Position numbers and translations under genes: made by a program. Shown here one piece after another: positions 25,892 to 32,094 of a stretch of DNA of 64,000 nucleotides. Position 1 is the stretch's first letter. Each line of letters starts with the position of its first letter. Source of the stretch: Streptococcus pluranimalium (lineage in GTDB: Bacteria; Bacillota; Bacilli; Lactobacillales; Streptococcaceae); contig NZ_CP025536.1 of assembly GCF_002953735.1 (NCBI RefSeq), positions 1,928,001-1,992,000 on the forward strand, written 5' to 3'. The notes beneath the pieces were generated by a model, which ran no database searches, was not told the DNA's origin, and was given only the letters and a program-made list of their open reading frames with translations.

Positions 25892-25894
25892 TCT
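25880..25894. mobile_element. attL: 15-bp core at the tRNA-Lys 3' end
   Basis: CTGTAGGGGGCATCT covers the last 12 bases of the tRNA gene plus three downstream bases and occurs again exactly at 36066-36080. Integration within a tRNA 3' end that keeps the tRNA intact is the rule for tyrosine integrases. Confidence 0.88.
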
Positions 25895-25935
25895 TTTATG
25901 CCCGAAAAGCCTTGTTTTATAAGGCTTTTTTTGTT

Positions 25936-25956
25936 TTTGTTCAAAATTTGTTCAAA
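25936..25956. repeat. 21-bp direct repeat, left copy (possible integrase arm site)
   Basis: TTTGTTCAAAATTTGTTCAAA is itself a tandem of TTTGTTCAAA and occurs identically at 35953-35973 near the other end. A second shared word, ACTTATTTTAAC, lies at 25965-25976 and 36044-36055. Repeats placed inside both attachment ends are typical of integrase arm-binding sites. Confidence 0.6.
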
Positions 25957-25966
25957 GAATAGTAAC

Positions 25967-27094
25967 TTATTTTAACAAGTCCCTGATGAGTTCGTGTCCT
26001 TTATCTTTCTTTTCTTTCAAAAGATGCCCATACGTCTCAGTTACTTGTTTTATATCTTTATGTCCCATAACATTAGCGACAACCCAAATATCTACATTAT
26101 GAGCTAATAAGAAGCTGGCATAAGTATGTCGAATACCTGTAACTGATAAATTTGTTGGCTGAATGTTATTTTTTACTAAACTGTTCCTTAGATATTTGTT
26201 GACCGCATTATTGGTTGGGACACCATAGAGCTTATCATAAAAAACAAAATCATCTGATTTCTTAATGTGATATTTTTCATCTACAAGTTTTTGCTCTTGC
26301 TTGATTCTCTTCAGTACTTGCATTACTTTGTCATTAACTGGAACAGCTCGTACTGATGTTGCTGTCTTTGGTGGTCTCCACTGATAACTTGTAGAATCAT
26401 AGCGCCTATAGGTATGAATAACACTGTTTTTCCAGTCGATACAGTCCCACGTTATACCAAGTAGTTCACCAAAACGCATACCTGTTTGAAATGACAAATA
26501 TAAATAGTAAGGAATAACGGACTTTCGATAATCAAATTCAGATTCAAAATAAGCTAATATTTTTTTGACATCTGCAATATTATCGATGTGCTTTTCAAAG
26601 TCTGCTTTTTCTTTCTTTTTTCCTGAAATAATAGCGCCTTCGGTAAAGTCGGTTATTTCAATTTTATCACGTTGAGCAAATTGAATAACTTTTCTGACTT
26701 CTGCATTGAAACGACGTACTGTGTCTTTTGTGACCTTTTCAGCATATTCATTTAACACTCTTTGGTACTGACTAAATTTAATTTGTGTAGCTGGAGTATC
26801 ACCAAAAAATTGATAAATGTAGTCACCGCGTTTTTTATGTTTATATAAGGTTGCGTCACTTTTAGCAAGCGGTTTGACATTTAATTCAAACCAATCTTCC
26901 CAAAGCGAAAACAAACTTGAATAGGAATTCATCTTCGCTCCAGATAGGGACTTTAATTCGATTCCAAGAGCTTCTAATTCCGCCTCTTTCTTGGTTCTAA
27001 AACCACTAGCAGTAGCAATTAATTTCCCTTTTTTATCAAATACCCTATAACTCCACTCTTTTTTCTTACCTCTTTGATTTAATGATATTGACAT
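25967..27094 (-). CDS. int: Tyrosine-recombinase integrase
   Basis: This is the site-specific recombinase expected to insert and excise the element at the tRNA-Lys 3' end. The 375-residue protein has an N-terminal arm-binding domain (about 1-50), a SAM-like core-binding domain (about 60-160) and a catalytic domain with Arg207 (QTGMRFGE), Arg322-His323 (TGIRHTYAS), His345 (MGHKD) and the Tyr355 nucleophile (ETYGHL). The His normally three residues before the second Arg is Thr319 here. The gene ends only about 75 bases inside attL, the usual position. It looks intact. Confidence 0.93.
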   Translation of the reverse strand: MSISLNQRGKKKEWSYRVFDKKGKLIATASGFRTKKEAELEALGIELKSLSGAKMNSYSSLFSLWEDWFELNVKPLAKSDATLYKHKKRGDYIYQFFGDTPATQIKFSQYQRVLNEYAEKVTKDTVRRFNAEVRKVIQFAQRDKIEITDFTEGAIISGKKKEKADFEKHIDNIADVKKILAYFESEFDYRKSVIPYYLYLSFQTGMRFGELLGITWDCIDWKNSVIHTYRRYDSTSYQWRPPKTATSVRAVPVNDKVMQVLKRIKQEQKLVDEKYHIKKSDDFVFYDKLYGVPTNNAVNKYLRNSLVKNNIQPTNLSVTGIRHTYASFLLAHNVDIWVVANVMGHKDIKQVTETYGHLLKEKKDKGHELIRDLLK

Positions 27095-27161
27095 GATTAC
27101 CTCTTTCTAAAAGCGATAATCAAGGTTCTTCCAAGATTATCATATCACATTTATTCAGATT

Positions 27162-27497
27162 TTAACTAAGAATATCCTTGAAATGTTTTTCAAAATAATC
27201 TTTAGTTTTACTAGCCAAGAAAAAGTATCGTCCCCCTTGATTGTGTGGGTATTTGACAAACCCTTCTGGGTTTTGATCAATATCAATTTCTTTGCGAATA
27301 GCTGGCTTATAGAGCACGTTTTCGAGGAGCCAAGGACGAGAAACTGATAACATTTCTAGAACGTCTGTGAGACTTAAATATCTGCCAATACTACATTGGT
27401 TGACAAGTTCATCATATTCAGATTGGTGTACAATACAACAGTCCTCTGGTAGGGTAACGGTAATATTTTTTAAATCAATTTTTATCTCTCTCATCAT
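27162..27497 (-). CDS. DUF771-type protein, possible excisionase or phage-like DNA-binding protein
   Basis: The 111-residue protein resembles the DUF771 family found in streptococcal phages and integrative elements. The recognisable middle part, RYLSLTDVLEMLSVSRPWLLENVLY, looks like a MerR/Xis-type winged helix. The C-terminus ends GGRYFFLASKTKDYFEKHFKDI. It sits directly upstream of int and is transcribed with it, the normal place of an excisionase. ATG 27497 is chosen over 27518 because AAGGA precedes it at 10 bases; the choice is not firm. Confidence 0.7.
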   Translation of the reverse strand: MMREIKIDLKNITVTLPEDCCIVHQSEYDELVNQCSIGRYLSLTDVLEMLSVSRPWLLENVLYKPAIRKEIDIDQNPEGFVKYPHNQGGRYFFLASKTKDYFEKHFKDILS

Positions 27498-27567
27498 AAG
27501 TAGATTTTCCTTTTCCATTATGAGATAATGAGAAACAGAAGTAGGGGTAAGCTACTTCCTATTTCTT

Positions 27568-28818
27568 CTAATCAGCAACATCACTCTTTGAGTTCTTGGC
27601 GGGACGTTTAGGAGTGATGTTGTTTTGTTGGTAAAAAATTTGGAAGGCATCTTCAAAAAAATCTTCAAAGCTGAGTTTCTCGAGTTCCTTACTGAATTTT
27701 TTTAACCACAACCCAACATCTTGGTTGGGAGTGTAGTTGGTCTCATACTCTTGAATTAGCCTAATGATAAAGTGATTACGGGCTTGTGTTCCCCATATCT
27801 CTTCAATTTTCTTTAGAAGAGGAAAGAACCCACTACCTTTCATCAAATAAGAAATGGTTGATAAAAGGTCATTGTTTCGAGAGTTTAAAGATTCAAGCTC
27901 TGGGAAGTTACCAAACCCTTTAAGCAAGTCACTAGTGAATGGCAACGGTTGACCAGACTTTGTATTGTGGAAACAATACTTATCAATTACTTTATTGACA
28001 ATGAGCTTGCTCAAATCTTGAGGGTTATCAATTTCAAGAAGTAAAGCTAGTATTTGGTTGCTGTAATCTCTTTTGTAAGAGGCTTCCATACGAACCCATG
28101 AATCGCAATACCTTGTTAAGTGCATATAGCGACCTTGATTATCAAGTTGCTCTAGGTATTTATTGTAAATACGTAACAAAGCATTGACGTTCTTCTTTTT
28201 ACTACCAATATAGACGGTCTGTGCTTGACCATTCACCTCTTGAGCACTGATTTTAGATACGTTCTTACGTCCCTTGTGATTGGTAATGATATATCGTTTG
28301 CCTTTCAAACCTTGATAGAGGTCGTTGACAGACATATCATAATTGAAATAATCAATCGCTAAATCAATTCTTGATAAACGAAGCTCCCAATAATCTTCGT
28401 TTAGCAATTGAGCTATTTGATGAACGTCAATCGCTTCATTATAATACTCTTGATAAGAAGCTTTATAATGAGACAAAGCTGATGCAGAGAACTTAATGAT
28501 AATGCCCATTGTAAAATTGGTCTCATGCCAAGCAATCGCAAAGTAATGAGGGAGATTCTGAAAGGTAAATCCATCTGTATAACCCATTGGTGCTGTTTTC
28601 AGTGGAATATAGTCTCCAAAGAGAAGAGACAGGGATAGTTTCTCAGAAACTGTTTCTGCAATTGATGTTGCAATTTGATGCCAATTATCAGGGTATTCCC
28701 CGACAGTTTCTTCAGTAGGTTTGATGACGAATGTAGCCTCATCAATACTGGTCATGATGACAGGTTTACGATTATTGTTTTTTTGGAGATACTCTTCAAT
28801 TTCGTTTTTACAAAACAT
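27568..28818 (-). CDS. mobT: MobT-like relaxase (replication initiation factor family)
   Basis: The protein (416 residues) belongs to the Rep_trans/replication-initiation-factor family, which in Tn916 (Orf20) and ICESt3 acts as the MOBT relaxase nicking oriT. Typical segments are WELRLSRIDLAIDYFNYD (about 149-166), KVSKIS-type linker sequences, and a YIGSKKKNVNALLRIYNK stretch (about 200-220). It lies between the integrase module and a 312-base non-coding region followed by an FtsK/TcpA-like gene, exactly the mobT-oriT-tcpA order of Tn916-like elements. It probably also starts rolling-circle replication of the excised form. Confidence 0.85.
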   Translation of the reverse strand: MFCKNEIEEYLQKNNNRKPVIMTSIDEATFVIKPTEETVGEYPDNWHQIATSIAETVSEKLSLSLLFGDYIPLKTAPMGYTDGFTFQNLPHYFAIAWHETNFTMGIIIKFSASALSHYKASYQEYYNEAIDVHQIAQLLNEDYWELRLSRIDLAIDYFNYDMSVNDLYQGLKGKRYIITNHKGRKNVSKISAQEVNGQAQTVYIGSKKKNVNALLRIYNKYLEQLDNQGRYMHLTRYCDSWVRMEASYKRDYSNQILALLLEIDNPQDLSKLIVNKVIDKYCFHNTKSGQPLPFTSDLLKGFGNFPELESLNSRNNDLLSTISYLMKGSGFFPLLKKIEEIWGTQARNHFIIRLIQEYETNYTPNQDVGLWLKKFSKELEKLSFEDFFEDAFQIFYQQNNITPKRPAKNSKSDVAD

Positions 28819-28859
28819 AATTTACATCCTTCTATCCGCCTAAAAAGTGATAGTTAGCT

Positions 28860-29110
28860 GGGCGGTGTGTTTTGTTTTAGCTAACTATTGTACTGAGTAG
28901 CAAAATTCCTATGCTTTTATTATTCCACTATTTCAGTGGATAAGCACCCTAAGTTTTACTCAGTAAGAAAGTCTTGATTTGACAGTCTTTTGGGGTAGGG
29001 AAGGGTTCTTTCCCTAAAGAGGAATGTACAAAGCAAAGAATTTAGAAGATAATGGAACGTGGGTTATTACAGTACCCACGTCAGCCAGCTAAAGCTGGCG
29101 AGGCTGTAAG
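28860..29110. other. Probable oriT / replication origin region
   Basis: The 312 bases between mobT and the TcpA-like gene hold no gene but nested inverted repeats: TACTGAGTA (28891-28899) with TACTCAGTA (28957-28965); inside it TCCACT / AGTGGA (28924-28940); ACGTGGGT / ACCCACGT (29057-29064, 29074-29081); and GCCAGC / GCTGGC (29084-29099). A GGGAAGGGTTCTTTCCC-like stem lies near 29000. In MobT elements oriT lies between mobT and tcpA. The nick site cannot be placed from this sequence alone. Confidence 0.6.
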
Positions 29111-29130
29111 CCTGATCCTTCGCTTTGGGG

Positions 29131-29874
29131 CTACGGGGCAACAGCCTCTTCATCAAGGAAATAGCCGTCTGAACGTTGAACAGCTTCCCGAATCAGATTT
29201 TCTAAAGGAGGCATATTGAGACTTGGCACAAGTATGTGGCGAATATTTTGCCCATCTATCTTCATGTAACCGACACCTCTAGGATTGTTTCGCACAATAT
29301 CATCTTTTTCATCAGAGAAGAGCATTGAGACCGTTTCTTTAGACAATTTACCAAGTGCAATCACTGTACCAATGGAATCACGTGACAACCCCAAACTTGC
29401 TTTATGGGCATCTTGCTGGGAAATAATGACATAAATTGAAAAGGAACGTCCTAGCTGGATAAGCCGAGTATAGTCTTTAATGGCTTGTTCACGTTCTTTT
29501 TTATCGAGGCTATTTTGCCACGCATTGAACTCATCGAAGCAGACCACTACAAATTCTCTGGATTTATCGATTCCTTTTTGACGATTTTCAAGAATGGATA
29601 AAGCTAACGTAAGGAGTTCGGAGACTTCTTCAAATCGTTTAAATCCCTTACATCCATCTAAAAAGGCAAAATCAGTATCGGCTTTGTAGTCGCCAATTAG
29701 GAACGTAGCTTCTGGGTATGTATAAGCAAACCGTGCCAAAAAGACTTTAGTTGCATAGGTCTTCCCAGACCCGCTGGAACCTACCAAAAGAGCGTGAGGG
29801 ACATGCTCAACTGGTATATCCCAGAAGAAGTGATTTCCGTCATCAAAGAGATTTTTATCAAGAAAACATTTCAT
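29131..29874 (-). CDS. FtsK/TcpA-like coupling ATPase, short form
   Basis: This is a P-loop ATPase expected to bring the relaxase-DNA complex to a conjugation channel. Walker A LVGSSGSGKTYAT lies at residues 30-42, and Walker B FVVVCFDEFNAW at about 108-119 with Asp114-Glu115. RLIQLGRSFSIYVIISQQ is the conserved FtsK/SpoIIIE segment. At 247 residues it is much shorter than Tn916 Orf21 (about 460) and lacks a membrane anchor. The neighbouring 156-residue protein has one membrane helix and may supply it, a guess based on position only (12-base gap). Confidence 0.85.
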   Translation of the reverse strand: MKCFLDKNLFDDGNHFFWDIPVEHVPHALLVGSSGSGKTYATKVFLARFAYTYPEATFLIGDYKADTDFAFLDGCKGFKRFEEVSELLTLALSILENRQKGIDKSREFVVVCFDEFNAWQNSLDKKEREQAIKDYTRLIQLGRSFSIYVIISQQDAHKASLGLSRDSIGTVIALGKLSKETVSMLFSDEKDDIVRNNPRGVGYMKIDGQNIRHILVPSLNMPPLENLIREAVQRSDGYFLDEEAVAP

Positions 29875-29886
29875 CTGTTAATACTC

Positions 29887-30357
29887 CTAATTAGAACTAT
29901 AGGAAAACTGAATTTCCAAATTGAGATAATACTGATTGTTATATCTTAGCAGTTTTCTAAATTGTGGTGTAACATACAGACTCTGTCCTTTATTTGACCA
30001 TCTGTCATAGGTTGTAGATTCAGCTAGGTATTTGCTAAACTGTGTCAAAAAAACTTGTTGGATATAGCTTTCTTCATTGATATCAGGTTTCTTTGGTAAC
30101 ATGATAGGAAAACTAACAAGGTGAGAACGATTGTCATTGCTACTTTGCAAGAATCGAATGTAGCGACTATCAAAAAGAAGTTTTTGACCTGAAACAGTGG
30201 CACTTTCTTCAATTACTTGCTCAATATCTGCTGTGATTGTTGGGAAGTTTAACTGAAGTATTTGAGCCTGTTTCTGTTTTTCTTTAATCTCGCTAATTCT
30301 AAGAGCAAGATAAAGAAATCCAGCAAATAGGATAATGAACCAAGACACAATTGTCAT
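29887..30357 (-). CDS. Single-span membrane protein of the transfer module
   Basis: I do not recognise the family. The 156-residue protein has an N-terminal membrane helix (about residues 4-22) followed by a basic, Gln-rich stretch and a globular domain of about 110 residues, probably cytoplasmic. It lies directly upstream of the TcpA-like ATPase and downstream of the 98-residue protein on the same strand, so it belongs to the transfer operon. It may tether the ATPase to the membrane or to the helper channel. Confidence 0.7.
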   Translation of the reverse strand: MTIVSWFIILFAGFLYLALRISEIKEKQKQAQILQLNFPTITADIEQVIEESATVSGQKLLFDSRYIRFLQSSNDNRSHLVSFPIMLPKKPDINEESYIQQVFLTQFSKYLAESTTYDRWSNKGQSLYVTPQFRKLLRYNNQYYLNLEIQFSYSSN

Positions 30358-30401
30358 AAAAATTCCTTTCTAAGGATAAGGGGAAATATTCCCCCTATCC
30401 A

Positions 30402-30698
30402 TTAAACCAACTCAATAAAAGCAGACTTAGCTTTTATTGAAAGCGCAGCACGATTCCCATTGATGTAAGCGTTGATAGAAACATTTTCGATAATGATTTC
30501 TACCTTCTCATCGAACAAAGAAGCAAAGTCAGAGACATTAACCGTATCAGCTTTGATATTTGTTTGATTGAATCGACCATCTGGAGTTCGTACACCGATA
30601 GTTAATTGGGTTTGACCAGTGTCAAGCCCTGTTTTAAAATCTTTGACTTGATTGGCGCCAATTAAGCGCCCCGTCATGCTTAGTTGTTTAATTTCCAT
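30402..30698 (-). CDS. Small protein heading the transfer operon
   Basis: The 98-residue protein is not assigned to a family. It has alternating hydrophobic and polar residues suggesting a beta-rich fold, ends in SAFIELV and has no membrane segment. Its position as first gene of the minus-strand transfer operon matches small orf22/orf23-type genes of Tn916-like elements. ATG 30698 is chosen since AGG lies 8 bases upstream (GAGGTCCAAT); an earlier in-frame ATG adds four residues. Confidence 0.68.
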   Translation of the reverse strand: MEIKQLSMTGRLIGANQVKDFKTGLDTGQTQLTIGVRTPDGRFNQTNIKADTVNVSDFASLFDEKVEIIIENVSINAYINGNRAALSIKAKSAFIELV

Positions 30699-30738
30699 AT
30701 TGGACCTCATATTCTAACCACAGAGGGTAAAAAGATTT

Positions 30739-30764
30739 TTGTGATTGATATCGATATCTCACAA
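30739..30764. promoter_or_regulatory. Palindromic candidate operator between the transfer operon and cargo gene
   Basis: TTGTGA and TCACAA flank a perfect 12-bp palindrome GATATCGATATC. It lies 41 bases upstream of the transfer operon's first gene and could be the operator of an element-encoded regulator. The binding protein is unknown. Confidence 0.5.
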
Positions 30765-30882
30765 TCCTATCTTCTCATATTTGCTTATAAGAAAAAAAAT
30801 AAAAATGATAGACTTCTAAAAGCTTGATTTTATAGTGTTTTTTGGCTATGTGTAAAAACTCCCTAAATTTTTGGAATTTTTG

Positions 30883-30897
30883 TATAATTTGTATAAT
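30883..30897 (+). promoter_or_regulatory. Twin -10 boxes before the unknown cargo gene
   Basis: Two TATAAT hexamers (30883-30888 and 30892-30897) follow each other 9 bases apart, the second 19 bases before the start codon. TTGGAA at 30871-30876 is a possible -35 box at a short 15-base spacing to the second. Confidence 0.45.
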
Positions 30898-30916
30898 AAG
30901 ATAGAAAGAGGACAAT

Positions 30917-31564
30917 ATGATGAAATCAAAGGATAAAAACAGAGAAGAAATGTTATTGCTTGCAACGGTAATTTTAAATTTTGTGACAGAATTACCAGAG
31001 TATAAACAATTTTTAAAGACTGCAAAGGAAAAGGGTTTAAAATTTGATAAAGGTAAAAGAGAATCTTTTATTGCCCAAAAAGTTCATTTATCTGAATCGA
31101 CGATTCAGGATGTTTTGTACGGTAGTGCTAAAATTACTACTCAAACCTTCGATTCAATTATGAGTGTTAAGGAATTTCGAGAGCTCTCAGAAAAAATTTA
31201 CGAAGGTATTCAAAACAATGATAAAGAAATTATGAATAAGATTACGAATATTATTGAGCATCGAATTGAAAACAAAGAATTTCCTAAGATATTGGAGAAG
31301 ATGAAGAAATCAGAGAATCGTCATTATGCTCTACCTATGTTGTTACAAAATGAGCAACTATTAACGAAGGTGCTTGACTATCTCCCTCTAACCGAAAAAA
31401 TTTTTGAATCGGAAGATACTATTACTATATTTTCTCAAGTAGCTGAGCGTTTACCTTTGTTCCGAATTGTTCAGGATTGGGAGGATTGGGAGGATTGGGA
31501 TAATGTAGAAAATTTCATTAGGTCAGTTCAAGAGCGAAATGGCTTTGACAACTACTTAGATTAG
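30917..31564 (+). CDS. Unknown cargo protein with a WED repeat
   Basis: I do not recognise this 215-residue protein. It is charged and helical, with no signal peptide or membrane segment. Residues about 45-75 (FIAQKVHLSESTIQDVLYGS) look like a helix-turn-helix of the XRE kind, so a regulator or a phage/plasmid-defence role is possible. Near the C-terminus, DWEDWEDWD is encoded by a short tandem DNA repeat (about 31477-31501). A GAGG ribosome-binding site precedes ATG 30917. It is divergent from the transfer operon and convergent with the XRE gene. Confidence 0.65.
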   Translation: MMKSKDKNREEMLLLATVILNFVTELPEYKQFLKTAKEKGLKFDKGKRESFIAQKVHLSESTIQDVLYGSAKITTQTFDSIMSVKEFRELSEKIYEGIQNNDKEIMNKITNIIEHRIENKEFPKILEKMKKSENRHYALPMLLQNEQLLTKVLDYLPLTEKIFESEDTITIFSQVAERLPLFRIVQDWEDWEDWDNVENFIRSVQERNGFDNYLD

Positions 31565-31568
31565 AGCG

Positions 31569-31599
31569 TACAAAAAAACCAAGTCACGTTAAACTTGGC
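31569..31599. terminator. Terminator between the unknown cargo gene and the XRE gene
   Basis: CCAAGT / ACTTGG form a 6-bp stem with an 8-base loop; on the minus strand seven T's follow, so it mainly serves the XRE gene. Confidence 0.75.
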
Positions 31600-31935
31600 T
31601 CAATCTATCTGCTTTATAATATCTCTGAGGGCTTTAATGGTAGGCTCTCTTTTTTCTAGTGGAATATTTTCAATATCATTGATAAGTTGATTAAACTCAT
31701 TTTCTCGATTTTGAGTTTCGACATTGAAAAAGGTATTGGCATCCACTTCTAATGCCTGCATAATCTTCCCTATAGTATCTATTTTAACATTTAACTGCTT
31801 GCTCTCTAAGCGATATATATAGTTAAATCCAAGATTAGCTTTTTCTGCTAGATACTCTTGTGTTAGTCCTTTTTCTAGTCTTAAATGTCTGATTTGCTTA
31901 GCAACAAATTCTTTTAAGCTATTATTGTTAGTCAT
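31600..31935 (-). CDS. XRE-family transcriptional regulator
   Basis: The 111-residue protein has an HTH_3 domain in its first 70 residues (IRHLRLEKGLTQEYLAEKANLGFNYIYRLE). A short acidic tail of about 40 residues follows and may form the dimer contact. It lies divergent from the large surface protein gene and may control it or the element's transfer genes. Similar SinR-like regulators control Tn916/ICESt3-type elements, but the target here is not known. Confidence 0.85.
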   Translation of the reverse strand: MTNNNSLKEFVAKQIRHLRLEKGLTQEYLAEKANLGFNYIYRLESKQLNVKIDTIGKIMQALEVDANTFFNVETQNRENEFNQLINDIENIPLEKREPTIKALRDIIKQID

Positions 31936-32094
31936 GGCAATACCTCTCTACTATCATACAAGGTTATTCCATGAGTGTTATCACCTATAAAAGACTGAAT
32001 TTTTTAAAAAAATAGTATACAAAAGACTTAAAAATGTGATAAAATACCGATGGAACAGTCTTTTAAGATAGTCAATCAAAAGGAGAAACATATT

